Source: Chloroflexus sp. Y-396-1 (GTDB lineage Bacteria; Chloroflexota; Chloroflexia; Chloroflexales; Chloroflexaceae). Taken from it: a stretch of 64,000 nucleotides of DNA. The notes below the pieces were generated by a model. It was not told the origin of the DNA, ran no database searches, and saw nothing but the letters and a program-made list of their open reading frames with translations. Both the position numbers and the translations under genes were made by a program. Below, in pieces: positions 45,255 to 53,805 of the stretch; the stretch's first letter is position 1, and the number at the start of each line of letters is the position of its first letter. Where the stretch lies: contig NZ_KI911784.1 in the NCBI RefSeq assembly GCF_000516515.1, forward strand, positions 4,502,633 to 4,566,632. The letters are read 5' to 3'.

Positions 45255-46451
45255 TCAGGCTTGATCAAGGAAATCCTTCAGCAGCTTCCCCAACCGTGGA
45301 TGGCGTAACTTACGTAACGCTTTCACCTCGATCTGACGCACTCGCTCGCGCGTCACGCCAAACGCCTTTCCCACCTCTTCCAGGGTGCGCGGCTGACCAT
45401 CGGTTAAGCCGTAGCGCAGCTCAAGCACACGCCGTTCGCGCTCGCTAAGCTGATCGAGGGCGGCAGCAATCTGCTGGCGGAGCATACCACTTGCCGCTGC
45501 GTCATCAGCATCAAGCGCATGGGGATCGGGAATAAAATCGGCCAGCGTGCTATCGGCCTCTTCCCCAACCGGAGTCGCCAGCGATACCGGGTCTTGCGCA
45601 GTACGTCGCAACTCACGCAGCTTCTCCTCATTCATCCCAAGATGATTTGCCAGTTCGGTATCGGTTGGCTCCCGACCGAGCGTCTGGGTAAGTTGACGAC
45701 GTGCAGTCTGAATGCGATTGAGTGTCTCGCCCAGATGAACCGGCAGTCGTACCAACCGCGATTGATCGGCCAAGGCGCGCGAGAGCGCTTGTTTGATCCA
45801 CCAGGTCGCGTAGGTACTAAACTTATAGCCTTTCTTGTAATCAAACTTTTCGATTGCCCGCAGCAAACCCAGGCTTCCTTCTTGAATCAGATCGAGCAGC
45901 GGCAAGCCACGGTCGCGATAACGTTTGGCAATACTAACTACCAGACGTAAATTTGCCGCCGCCATTTGCTGCCTGGCCTCATCACCCTGCGCTTTCACCT
46001 GCCGTAAGCGCACCGCTTCCGGGCTATCAGGCGGAAGGGAAGCCAGTTTCCGTTCTGCTTCCTGACCCCGTTCAATCAATTGCGCCAGGCGCTTTTCTTG
46101 TTCGGCCGTGAGCAGCGGTACCTGCCCGATCTCGCGCAGATAGAGCCGCACGCTATCGCTCAGCAGCGCGTCTGACAACTCATCGTCGAGATCGATATCC
46201 ATTGCTGACAGCGATGATGGCTCATCTTCCAGAACCACTTCATCGCCGTCTTGCACAGGGATACCGGCCTCGGCTAGTGTCGCATAGATGCTGTCGATCT
46301 GTTCGATCGACTCATCCGGGTTAGGGATCAGCCGCTGAATATCCTCGAATGTGACGAAGCCTCGTTGCCGTCCCTGCGCAATGAGCGCCTGCAAATCAGC
46401 CGGATTGATCGCAGGACCGGCGCGGTCGGTCTCGGGCTGGCTTTGCGTCAT
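45255..46451 (-). CDS. sigA: RNA polymerase primary sigma factor
   Basis: 398 residues. Region 1.2 is [16 protein letters not shown]. Region 2 has [56 protein letters not shown], cited by its landmarks DLIQEG and [10 protein letters not shown]. Region 3 follows ([13 protein letters not shown]), then region 4.2, the helix-turn-helix [20 protein letters not shown]. The N-terminus (about 1-85) is short and acidic, as in many non-proteobacterial RpoD/SigA proteins. With full regions 1.2-4 it is a primary-type or close paralogue sigma; Chloroflexus carries several, so housekeeping status is likely but unproven. The upstream TGCTACAAT extended -10 suggests it reads its own promoter type. Confidence 0.92.
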   Translation of the reverse strand: MTQSQPETDRAGPAINPADLQALIAQGRQRGFVTFEDIQRLIPNPDESIEQIDSIYATLAEAGIPVQDGDEVVLEDEPSSLSAMDIDLDDELSDALLSDSVRLYLREIGQVPLLTAEQEKRLAQLIERGQEAERKLASLPPDSPEAVRLRQVKAQGDEARQQMAAANLRLVVSIAKRYRDRGLPLLDLIQEGSLGLLRAIEKFDYKKGYKFSTYATWWIKQALSRALADQSRLVRLPVHLGETLNRIQTARRQLTQTLGREPTDTELANHLGMNEEKLRELRRTAQDPVSLATPVGEEADSTLADFIPDPHALDADDAAASGMLRQQIAAALDQLSERERRVLELRYGLTDGQPRTLEEVGKAFGVTRERVRQIEVKALRKLRHPRLGKLLKDFLDQA

Positions 46452-46501
46452 AGTACTTCCTCGTCAGAGACCTCATAAGCACTGGCTATCGTGCGTCTTT
46501 T

Positions 46502-46510
46502 ATTGTAGCA
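46502..46510 (-). promoter_or_regulatory. Extended -10 promoter upstream of sigA
   Basis: On the minus strand TGCTACAAT (TG-n-TACAAT) gives transcription starting near 46495, about 44 nt before the ATG. No good -35 is visible, consistent with an extended -10 promoter. Confidence 0.45.
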
Positions 46511-46517
46511 CAAGCTG

Positions 46518-47666
46518 TTACCCGCGCAGGCCGAGAACAGAATGGGCAATGACCCCACGTAAGATTTCCGACGTTCCTTCACCAATGGTCAGCAGCCGTG
46601 TATCACGGTAGAGGCGTTCAACCGGATACTCTTGACTATAACCGTAGCCGCCAAACACTTGAATGGCATCGCGACAGATACGCTCTGATGCTTCAGAAGC
46701 GAAGAGCTTAGCAATAGCCGCCTCGCGGGTATAGGGGCGCCCAGCGTCTTTCAGGCGGGCTGCACCATATACCAGAGCACGGGCGGCTGCCAGATCAACG
46801 GCCATGTTTGCAATCATGTTCGCAACCGATTGATGAGCGCCTATCGGTTTGCCAAAGGCCGTTCGTTCGCGGGCATACGCCACTGCGGCTTCGTATGCTG
46901 CCTGGGCAAGACCGATGGCCATTGCTCCAATTCCAATTCGGCCGCCATCCAGAACCTGTAGGAATTGAATAAAACCACGACCACGCTCACCGAGCAGGTT
47001 TTCACGTGGTACCCGCACATCATCGAGCATCACGGCGGTACTAATCGAGCCGCGTAATCCCATCTTCGGTTCGTGTTTACCGAAGCTCAGTCCTGGTGTT
47101 CCGCGCGGAATGATAAATGACGAGATGCCCTTCTTGCCGAGTTCGGGGTCGGTGACAGCAGTAACGATGATATGACCGGCAATGGGGGCATTGGTGATCC
47201 ACATTTTTTGGCCGTTGATTACCCATTCATCACCAACTAGGCGAGCAGTGGTGCGAGTAGCACCTGCATCAGAGCCGGCGTGTGGTTCGGTGAGACCAAA
47301 AGCAGCCAGATATTCGCCTCTGGCAGCCGGCACCAGGAAGCGACGCTTCTGTTCTTCGGTACCGAACATTGCAATCGGCGCGCTACCCAGGCCAATGTGG
47401 GCAGCGTATGCCAGTGCTGTGCTGCCACAGCAACGGGCCACCTCTTCAATCGCAATTGCGGTGCTCACACTATCAGCACCGGCGCCACCATACTCTTCAG
47501 GGAAGGGCAAGCCCATCAGACCGAGCTGAGCCATTTTTGCAAAAGTCTCACTCGGAAACGCACTGTGTTCATCGACGTAGCGGGCCTTCGGCGCAATTTC
47601 CTTCTCGGCGAATTCACGTACTGTCTGCCGAATAAACTGCTGTTCGGGTGTTAATTCAAAATCCAT
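46518..47666 (-). CDS. Acyl-CoA dehydrogenase
   Basis: 382 residues, standard ACAD length. Landmarks: FELTPEQQFIRQTVREFAEKEIAP at the N-terminus, FGLTEPHAGSDAGATRTTA and WVINGQKMWITNA for FAD/substrate binding, and the C-terminal QVFGGYGYSQEYPVERLYRDTRLLTIGEGTSEI, whose Glu in 'EGTSE' region is near the catalytic base position. It oxidises a short- or branched-chain acyl-CoA to the enoyl-CoA, passing electrons to ETF; etfAB lies in the same window. Chain specificity is not decidable. AGAGGA lies 8 nt before the ATG. Confidence 0.92.
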   Translation of the reverse strand: MDFELTPEQQFIRQTVREFAEKEIAPKARYVDEHSAFPSETFAKMAQLGLMGLPFPEEYGGAGADSVSTAIAIEEVARCCGSTALAYAAHIGLGSAPIAMFGTEEQKRRFLVPAARGEYLAAFGLTEPHAGSDAGATRTTARLVGDEWVINGQKMWITNAPIAGHIIVTAVTDPELGKKGISSFIIPRGTPGLSFGKHEPKMGLRGSISTAVMLDDVRVPRENLLGERGRGFIQFLQVLDGGRIGIGAMAIGLAQAAYEAAVAYARERTAFGKPIGAHQSVANMIANMAVDLAAARALVYGAARLKDAGRPYTREAAIAKLFASEASERICRDAIQVFGGYGYSQEYPVERLYRDTRLLTIGEGTSEILRGVIAHSVLGLRG

Positions 47667-47693
47667 ATAGGGAATCCTCTCTAGTACCAGTGC

Positions 47694-48860
47694 TCAATGA
47701 TGCATGGTTTGGGTTGCCGAGTCAAATGTCATGACCGGCACGCCTTCCATCGTCTCGGTCATCAGATGGTCTACCACAGCTTTCAAGTCGTTGGTTTCGG
47801 CAAACACGCGCAGTTGGCGGTCGGCACTCGTACCATGCTCGACGATCTTGAGGAGATATTCTACCTCACGTCGTGAGCCAAGCATATCAACAACATCGTC
47901 TACCAGTTCGACGATCTCGTACACCAACGCCTTCGCCTCTACCTCTTTCCGTTTACCGAAATCGATGAGTTTACCATCAAGCCCCCAGCGTTGGGCCCGC
48001 CATTTGTTCTCGTTGATCAAGGCGCGGCGGTAGACGCGGAAGGTCATATTTTCCTCAAACAAGGTGTAAAACTTCACGATCAGCGCCTGCATAGTGGCGG
48101 CCAGCGCCAGACACTCTTCAACTCTGGTGGCAATATCGCAGACGCGAAACTCGAGTGTACCGAAGAAGGGGTGTGGCCGCAAATCCCACCATATCTTTTT
48201 GCCATTATCAATACAGCCGGTATTAATTAACAACTGTACGTAACGCTCGAATTCACTGGCCGAATGAAAAGTTGGCGGAATCCCGGTACGCGGAAACGTG
48301 CTGAAAATCACACTACGATATGACTTGAAACCGGTATTACGTCCCATCCAAAACGGAGAAGAGGTGCTGAGCGCCAGTAAATGCGGACAGATATAGCGTG
48401 CAACATTCATTAGCTCAATCGCGACCTCGTTGTTGGGCATGCCAATGTGGCAATGCATGCCGAAGATGAGGAGTTGGAGTGCGGCCTCCTGCATTTCACC
48501 AACGACCATGTGGTACCGTTCATCGGGGGTGATCTCTTGCTGCATCCACGATGAGAAGGGATGGGTACCGGCAGCGACGATCCGCAGGTTGTGACGGGCT
48601 GCCAGGCCGGCGATTGTACTGCGTAGCCGGGTAATCTCGGCTCGGGCCTCGCTTATCGTGCGGCAAGGACGAGTACCTACTTCGACAATGCTCTGATGCA
48701 TCTCTGGTTTGATTTGTTCGCGTAGAATGGTACGACCTGGCTCAAGGATTTGAGTGATGTAGCTGCGTAACTCACGGGTTTCAGGATCGACGATCTGGTA
48801 CTCTTCTTCGATCCCGATTGTGAACGCAAAATCGGCATCGTTGGGGTTATACACGCTCAC
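47694..48860 (-). CDS. Carboxylate-amine ligase, GCS2 family (YbdK-like)
   Basis: 388 residues. IGIEEEYQIVDPETREL at the N-terminus, GTRPCRTISEARAEI, IVAAGTHPFSSW and FGMHCHIGMP are the landmarks of the glutamate-cysteine ligase type 2 family (YbdK/EgtA-like). Such enzymes use ATP to join a carboxylate, usually glutamate gamma-carboxyl, to an amine such as cysteine. This one may contribute to low-molecular-weight thiol synthesis, but YbdK itself shows only weak activity. Translation starts at GTG with GAGGAG 7 nt upstream. Confidence 0.88.
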   Translation of the reverse strand: MSVYNPNDADFAFTIGIEEEYQIVDPETRELRSYITQILEPGRTILREQIKPEMHQSIVEVGTRPCRTISEARAEITRLRSTIAGLAARHNLRIVAAGTHPFSSWMQQEITPDERYHMVVGEMQEAALQLLIFGMHCHIGMPNNEVAIELMNVARYICPHLLALSTSSPFWMGRNTGFKSYRSVIFSTFPRTGIPPTFHSASEFERYVQLLINTGCIDNGKKIWWDLRPHPFFGTLEFRVCDIATRVEECLALAATMQALIVKFYTLFEENMTFRVYRRALINENKWRAQRWGLDGKLIDFGKRKEVEAKALVYEIVELVDDVVDMLGSRREVEYLLKIVEHGTSADRQLRVFAETNDLKAVVDHLMTETMEGVPVMTFDSATQTMHH

Positions 48861-49010
48861 CGCGCACTCCTCACTGATTTATGAGAAACGTTTTTTGTAC
48901 CGGTATTCTGTATTATATCGCGTCTTGCGAAAATGTGGGGGAGAGTTGGGAGGGTGTCTTTTGGTCTTACGAGAACCAATGCGCTGTAACCGGACGGAGG
49001 GATACAACGA

Positions 49011-49267
49011 TGAATATCATCCAGACGCTTAAAACGTCATTGACCTACGCGGTCACCCAGGTACGCGGGCCTCTGGCCCGCATTGAACGTGAGGTGAACG
49101 AACACCGCTTTGCTGACGTGCATAATCGGCGAGCCAACAAGGAGTACCAGAAACGTTCATCTGAGCGGAAAGCAACGGGCCTCCACATGTGCTACGGACG
49201 GGTTGGAACCTATCTGTACCTTGATCCTCTCTTCTCCTACCCTCCGTCCCTATGTCGGATGAGGTGA
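49011..49267 (+). CDS. Possible small protein, unknown function
   Basis: An 84-codon frame with GGAGGG about 10 nt before its ATG, the only support for it. The product is basic (RGPLARIEREVNEHRFADVHNRR, RRANKEYQKR) without a membrane segment or known motif. It lies alone in a 490-bp gap between two minus-strand genes; the rest of the gap shows nothing else. Treat as tentative. Confidence 0.3.
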
Positions 49268-49353
49268 AAACAGAGCTCTTTGCAAAGTTCTAACCATCAC
49301 CCATACTGGGCAAAGAATCATTAGACATACGCTCACTTCTATACTCAGACCGT

Positions 49354-51063
49354 CTAAACGATCAAAATCGGTAGCCGACGGGTACGCAACAATGCTTCAG
49401 TTGTCGAACCAATAACCAGATCACTTAACGGATCGCGGTGGCCGTAGCCGCCCATTACCAATAGATCGGCGCGGGTCTGTTCGGCTGCGTGAATGATTGC
49501 CGAAGCCGGCTCACCTCGCTCAATGATATACCCGGCGGCAATCTGATACTGTTCGAGATAACGAAATGCGCGTAGCCGTACCTGTTCGGCACCAGCGTTT
49601 CCTTCGAGCACGGTGACAACATTGATCACCAGATGCCAGCGTGCAGCGAGGTATGTCGCCAAATAGAGCGCCTCTTCAGCTTTACGACTACCATCGTAAG
49701 CCAACAGTAACCGCTCGACCTGCGTAACCGTTTGGGATACCGCTAACACCGGGCGTACTGAACAACGCAGAATCGTGCGCAGACCAGAGGCCAAGCGCGC
49801 CAGCGGTGACGAACCGGGTGGATGGTTTACCTGCACAGCGATCAGATCGACCAGACGTGCCCGCTCGCGAATTGCCCGTCCGATAGCGCCAACCTCGATG
49901 GCACACTCACCGCGCACACCAGCGGCAGCGCAGCGATCTATAAACGTCTGCACAACTGACCGAGCAGCAGCCGAATCACGCTGACGAGCACTACGTACAA
50001 CATGGAGACCGAGTAGTCGGATCGGCTCGCGTTCAGCCCATTGCAACAACTGATCGAGGACCTTCCATTCATCAGGATTCCCACCCACCGGCACCAGAAC
50101 TTCGCGAAACAACCAGGATGACGGATCGAGTCTACGATTGCGACGCCAGATACCGGCTGGCGTCGCCGGTTCAAGGTTATCGGGAATCATCCGCTCAAGG
50201 AGTTGTTCCGCCCGACCGGGTGATTCTGTCAGATCGTCGATGGCCTGGATCAGACTGATGTCCCAGCCCAATTGTTTGCTCAGCTCGTCACGGTGATCAC
50301 AGAGCCAAAGATAGAGATCGGTTGTGGTCCGTTGCGGGAAATCGCGTAGCAACCCCCGCTCCTGGATCAAATCTGCAACCGGACGATATACTTGATCGTA
50401 CCAGATGCATGCCGCTTCCACGAACGATGGCGTAACATCGACTGTGGTCAGTCGTTGTTGAAGGTGCTCGATCTGTTGACGCAACTTCTCATATTGTCCG
50501 GCAACAGTTACTCGTAAATCGCAACCAGGCCGCAGCGTGTCAAGCCGGGTGGCTTCGAGAAAACTGGCATATTCACCAGCAATGATCACCTCTTCTAAGG
50601 TCATCGACGGATCAATCGGCACCCGCGATTGTAGAGGGATGACATACGCCTGGATGTGATCCATCCCCATCTGACGTGCCACCGATACGCGATGATTGCC
50701 GTCGATCACGAAGTAAGCTTCGCCGATCTGATACACTTCGATTGGTGACCAGCCATGCCAGCTATCAACCGCAGCCATCACTCGTGACCAACGCTGCCAG
50801 TCATCGTCACGTCGGGGTAAGAAGCTGCGGTTGAAGTCGTGGTACCGTCCAACACTTCCTACAATCGCGTCGAGCGGAATTTCACGTAACTGACGTTCAC
50901 CGGCTACACTGGCCCAGACTCGTTGGCGCACTTCTTCAAACGGCAACAGGTCATCTGATCGGCCACGCAGACGCGCCAAAAGATGTTCAATATCAGCCCG
51001 CCAGCGTAGTCGTTGAAAGTCGTGCAGTGCGGACACCATGCGACTATTGGTTGACTCGTCCAT
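49354..51063 (-). CDS. Fusion of a ParB-like domain with tandem universal stress protein domains
   Basis: 569 residues. Residues about 95-165 contain a ParB/Srx-like 'GNHR' motif (YFVIDGNHRVSVARQMG). A roughly 150-residue helical middle follows. The C-terminal half holds two Usp-like alpha/beta domains: the first (about 310-435, beginning VPVGGNPDE) is degenerate. The second (about 445-569) is canonical with LLLAYDGSRKAEEAL, then LVMGGYGHRDPLSDLVIGSTTEALLR, the G-2x-G-9x-G(S/T) ATP-binding signature. It is probably cytoplasmic and nucleotide-binding. ParB-like domains of this type can bind CTP or DNA, so the pairing is interesting. The function is unknown. Confidence 0.75.
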   Translation of the reverse strand: MDESTNSRMVSALHDFQRLRWRADIEHLLARLRGRSDDLLPFEEVRQRVWASVAGERQLREIPLDAIVGSVGRYHDFNRSFLPRRDDDWQRWSRVMAAVDSWHGWSPIEVYQIGEAYFVIDGNHRVSVARQMGMDHIQAYVIPLQSRVPIDPSMTLEEVIIAGEYASFLEATRLDTLRPGCDLRVTVAGQYEKLRQQIEHLQQRLTTVDVTPSFVEAACIWYDQVYRPVADLIQERGLLRDFPQRTTTDLYLWLCDHRDELSKQLGWDISLIQAIDDLTESPGRAEQLLERMIPDNLEPATPAGIWRRNRRLDPSSWLFREVLVPVGGNPDEWKVLDQLLQWAEREPIRLLGLHVVRSARQRDSAAARSVVQTFIDRCAAAGVRGECAIEVGAIGRAIRERARLVDLIAVQVNHPPGSSPLARLASGLRTILRCSVRPVLAVSQTVTQVERLLLAYDGSRKAEEALYLATYLAARWHLVINVVTVLEGNAGAEQVRLRAFRYLEQYQIAAGYIIERGEPASAIIHAAEQTRADLLVMGGYGHRDPLSDLVIGSTTEALLRTRRLPILIV

Positions 51064-51208
51064 AAGGGTTCTATCTGAATGACTTCGGTAATCACGATGA
51101 GAGTCATGGTACCATTAAGCACCCATTTCGTTCAACGGAACCTATAAACACTACAGCGGTTCTTAAGCCTTTCGGCTGCGGGTTGCATACGCTCACCGAA
51201 CTGCGGTG

Positions 51209-51328
51209 CCTGCACGCCTGGGTACGCAAGCCGCCGGGCCGCCTCGGGCCTGCACCCCTGGGTACGCAAGCCGCCGGGCCGCCTTCTGCCTGCACGCCTG
51301 GGTACGCGGGCCGCCTCGGGCAGTATGG
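51209..51328. repeat. Three tandem copies of a 40-bp GC-rich repeat
   Basis: Units begin at 51209, 51249 and 51289, each starting CCTGCACSCCTGGGTACGC and ending in GGGCCGCC-type sequence. The third unit is shortened. Similar 'TGCGCGCCTGGGTACGC' words are known to recur in Chloroflexota intergenic DNA, which is recall and not checked here. Confidence 0.8.
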
Positions 51329-51443
51329 GAGGTAACAGATCGCGCACCACAGATGGGTTAGGAACCTACCCTTCCCTTGTCCACATCAATCCGCTTACCT
51401 CCGCTGCCGTACAGGAATAGCCTTGAAAAGCGCTGAAAACACA

Positions 51444-51480
51444 ACGAGGGCAACTCACTCTTCCAGCAAGTTGCCCTCGT
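51444..51480 (-). terminator. Rho-independent terminator of nuoM
   Basis: A perfect 12-bp stem (51444-51455 with 51469-51480), 13-nt loop, followed on the minus strand by TGTGTTTTC. It lies 20 bp past the nuoM stop, so no gene is cotranscribed downstream. Confidence 0.75.
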
Positions 51481-51500
51481 AATCCGGCTTTGCACTCGTT

Positions 51501-53099
51501 CTACCAGCCGTTCAATCGGGCTGCGGCCTGAACTGCTGGCGTTATCGCTTCAACCAGCCCTTGTACCGAACCGGAAGTTCCACTTAGCAAGAGATTCGGG
51601 AACAATCCCAATGCGATAATAACCAGCGCCAACCCACCTAGCGTCATCAGTTCACGACGCTGCAAATCTGGCAAATCAAAATTCGCCGTATTACGTACTT
51701 CACCCATAAAGGCCAGACGGAATACGCGCAGAGCATACGCCGCTGCCAGAATGATGCCAAGCACTGCACCCACGGCAAAAGGCCAACCGAGTAACGGCGA
51801 GGTAAAGATACCCTGCAACATCGTAAACTCACCGACAAAGCCGCTTAGACCAGGCAGACCAGCCATTGCCAGCAGGGTGAGCAAAGTGAAACCAGCGTAG
51901 AGAGGGGTCACCTGCCACAGACCGCCAAATGAACCAAGTTCACGACTCTCACGGCGCTCCTCGATCACCGCAACGATAATCAGCAGTGCTGCTGTTACGA
52001 TACCGTGCGATACCATCTGGAGCAGAGCACCATTCATCGCAATGGTATTCAAGGCCAGGATACCCAACGCGATAAAGTTCATGTGACTGATCGAAGCATA
52101 TGCAATCATTCGTTGCAAATCGCGCTGGGTAAAGGCGATGATTGCTCCGTACACGAGGCCGATGACGGCCAGAACCGCAATAACCGGTGCCGCCCAAGAG
52201 ACAACCTCCGGGAAAAGAGTTACATTGAAGCGGATAAAGCCATACACACCGAATTTCGCCATCAACCCGGCCAGCAGAATCGCTACCGGCGTTGGCGCAA
52301 CGCTATACGCATCAGGCAACCAGGTGTGGAATGGCCAGAGCGCCAGTTTAATGGCAAAGGCGACGAAAAACGCCCCAAACAGTAGTCGTGCCACCAGCGG
52401 ATCGAGCGTAAAGAGACCCGAGCGCATATCGGCCACAATTTGGTTGAGGGCAAATGTACCGACATAAGTCGGGTCAACAACTGCCACCGCATTACGATGC
52501 AAAAGGTGCAGACCGATAATAGCTAGCAGCATTAACAACGAACCACCGAACGTATACAGGAACAGCTTCAATGCGGCTGCGGCTCGCCCATGACCACCCC
52601 ACATCCCGATCAGGAACACCATCGGGATTAATGCCAGCTCGTAAAACACATAGAAGAGCAGCATATCCTGGGCGAGGAAAACCCCAAGGAAAGCGGTTTC
52701 TGCCAGCAGGAGTAACACAAGCAGTAAGCGCAGGTTACGTGTCTGACGCTGCCAGGTGGCAGCAATAGCAAATGGGGCCAGGAAAGCAGTTAGACCTACC
52801 AGCCACAGATTAATACCATCAACACCTATCAAGTAACTAGCGCCGAATGCAGGCAACCAGGCCACCGAGTCAACAAATTGCAATGGTGGGCCAACAACGA
52901 CACCGAACGCAGGCCCATAAGGACCAGTATAAAACAGCACAACAACAGTTCCGGCAACGACGAGGGTCGCTAATGCTACACTCATTGCTGTCCAGCGATG
53001 CAGCGCAGGACGTCCACGCGGTTGCAACAAGATCACAAGAGCACCAAGCGCCGGTAGCCAGAGCAACAGTGACAGGATGGGTAGGCCGAGCAGGTTCAT
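51501..53099 (-). CDS. nuoM: NADH-quinone oxidoreductase subunit M (orphan copy)
   Basis: 532 residues with about 14 membrane helices. Family landmarks: FYVFYELALIPMVFLIGMWGG with the conserved Glu of the antiporter-like subunits, KLALWPFHTWLPDAYSVAPTPVAILLAG (the broken helix with Lys and His), and IAYASISHMNFIALGI. It is one of three proton-pumping antiporter-like subunits of complex I in the cytoplasmic membrane. No other nuo gene is beside it: 600 bp of regulatory DNA lies upstream and a terminator lies downstream. It therefore appears to be a single-gene unit, perhaps a swap-in subunit or a member of a distant paralogous complex. Confidence 0.93.
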   Translation of the reverse strand: MNLLGLPILSLLLWLPALGALVILLQPRGRPALHRWTAMSVALATLVVAGTVVVLFYTGPYGPAFGVVVGPPLQFVDSVAWLPAFGASYLIGVDGINLWLVGLTAFLAPFAIAATWQRQTRNLRLLLVLLLLAETAFLGVFLAQDMLLFYVFYELALIPMVFLIGMWGGHGRAAAALKLFLYTFGGSLLMLLAIIGLHLLHRNAVAVVDPTYVGTFALNQIVADMRSGLFTLDPLVARLLFGAFFVAFAIKLALWPFHTWLPDAYSVAPTPVAILLAGLMAKFGVYGFIRFNVTLFPEVVSWAAPVIAVLAVIGLVYGAIIAFTQRDLQRMIAYASISHMNFIALGILALNTIAMNGALLQMVSHGIVTAALLIIVAVIEERRESRELGSFGGLWQVTPLYAGFTLLTLLAMAGLPGLSGFVGEFTMLQGIFTSPLLGWPFAVGAVLGIILAAAYALRVFRLAFMGEVRNTANFDLPDLQRRELMTLGGLALVIIALGLFPNLLLSGTSGSVQGLVEAITPAVQAAARLNGW

Positions 53100-53313
53100 A
53101 GCGCCAGACCTTCTTTCGTTTGAAACAACAACAATCTACAGTGCGACACCCCTATGGTATCGCTAAGACAAAGCTGACATAGCCCAACGAATGGTGACGA
53201 CTTCGTCAGGAGTGAGGGTTATGGTGTTGGTAGAACGGTACAATTATTTCCTATCGACGCGATACGCTGTTCTGCCTGTGTGAGCTGAGGTTATACCTGC
53301 ATGGTTACCTCTT

Positions 53314-53329
53314 TGTGATAAACCTCACG
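53314..53329. promoter_or_regulatory. CRP/FNR-family-like operator 1
   Basis: TGTGA-N6-TCACG, 9 of 10 matches to the TGTGAN6TCACA consensus. Its centre lies about 18 bp downstream of the predicted nuoM transcription start, a position that would repress. Confidence 0.5.
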
Positions 53330-53346
53330 TTTGCACCACGCTTATT

Positions 53347-53375
53347 GTTATAGCCCGATTCTGTTTTTTTGTCAA
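53347..53375 (-). promoter_or_regulatory. Canonical sigma-A promoter of nuoM
   Basis: On the minus strand TTGACA (53370-53375), 17-bp spacer and TATAAC (53347-53352). This is the strongest promoter match in the window. Transcription should start near 53340, with a leader of about 240 nt. Confidence 0.75.
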
Positions 53376-53410
53376 CCGCTGAAGGTTCGGCTTTTTGCGG
53401 GCATAGTTCG

Positions 53411-53426
53411 CGTGAAAGGAATCACT
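53411..53426. promoter_or_regulatory. CRP/FNR-family-like operator 2
   Basis: CGTGA-N6-TCACT, 8 of 10 consensus matches. Its centre is about 78 bp upstream of the predicted start and 50 bp from site 3. Confidence 0.5.
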
Positions 53427-53460
53427 AAGAATGTGAAAGGTTCAGGATAGCTCAAAAAAT

Positions 53461-53476
53461 TGTGACATTTATCACA
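53461..53476. promoter_or_regulatory. CRP/FNR-family operator 3 (perfect palindrome)
   Basis: TGTGA-N6-TCACA, an exact match to the CRP-type consensus; the palindrome extends one base on each side (53460-53477). Its centre is about 128 bp upstream of the predicted nuoM start. Confidence 0.7.
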
Positions 53477-53727
53477 AGATAGATGTAGGAACGATGTTGG
53501 GCAAATACATCGTATTCTCGCGACGAGAGCGCCTAGCCGGTCATGGGGGCTAGACGATCATGGTCATCATGGTCATTCTGCATTATACCTGGCAGTCCCA
53601 TTCAGACGCGATGGCGGCTATGTATGCTGCTTCGACACACCAGTGAGCAGGTTGCAGAGTAAGGTCGTCATTGGTAAGGGGTATTTAACACCGACGCTAG
53701 ATTGGGCTGATCGTAACCGGTCGATAG

Positions 53728-53757
53728 GTGACGCTATCAGCAATCTACCGTTATAAT
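53728..53757 (+). promoter_or_regulatory. Probable promoter for tatD
   Basis: GTGACG (53728-53733), 18-bp spacer and perfect TATAAT (53752-53757). A second, extended -10 (TGCTACAAT, 53783-53791) lies closer to the gene and would give an almost leaderless mRNA. Confidence 0.45.
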
Positions 53758-53805
53758 AGTTCCGACGACAAGTGGGCATGTATGCTACAATGGTGTGGAA
53801 TGCCT

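Larger units (their letters stand above)
51064..51500. other. Intergenic region with tandem repeats and a terminator
   Basis: 437 bp between two minus-strand genes. It holds three 40-bp tandem repeats (51209-51328) and the nuoM terminator (51444-51480). The open frames over the repeats are repeat-encoded and not genes. Confidence 0.6.
53100..53727. other. Long regulatory region upstream of nuoM (and of tatD)
   Basis: 628 bp without a gene. It contains a canonical minus-strand promoter (53347-53375) and three CRP-type palindromes (53314-53329, 53411-53426 and 53461-53476). A short direct repeat CATGGTCAT lies around 53562-53577. Confidence 0.65.

Noticed and set aside
51104-51350. Open frames across the tandem 40-mers
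   Set aside because: They simply translate the repeats and have no starts with ribosome sites.
53431-53446. A fourth CRP-type site
   Set aside because: TGTGA is present but the right half does not match TCACA at the 6-bp spacing.
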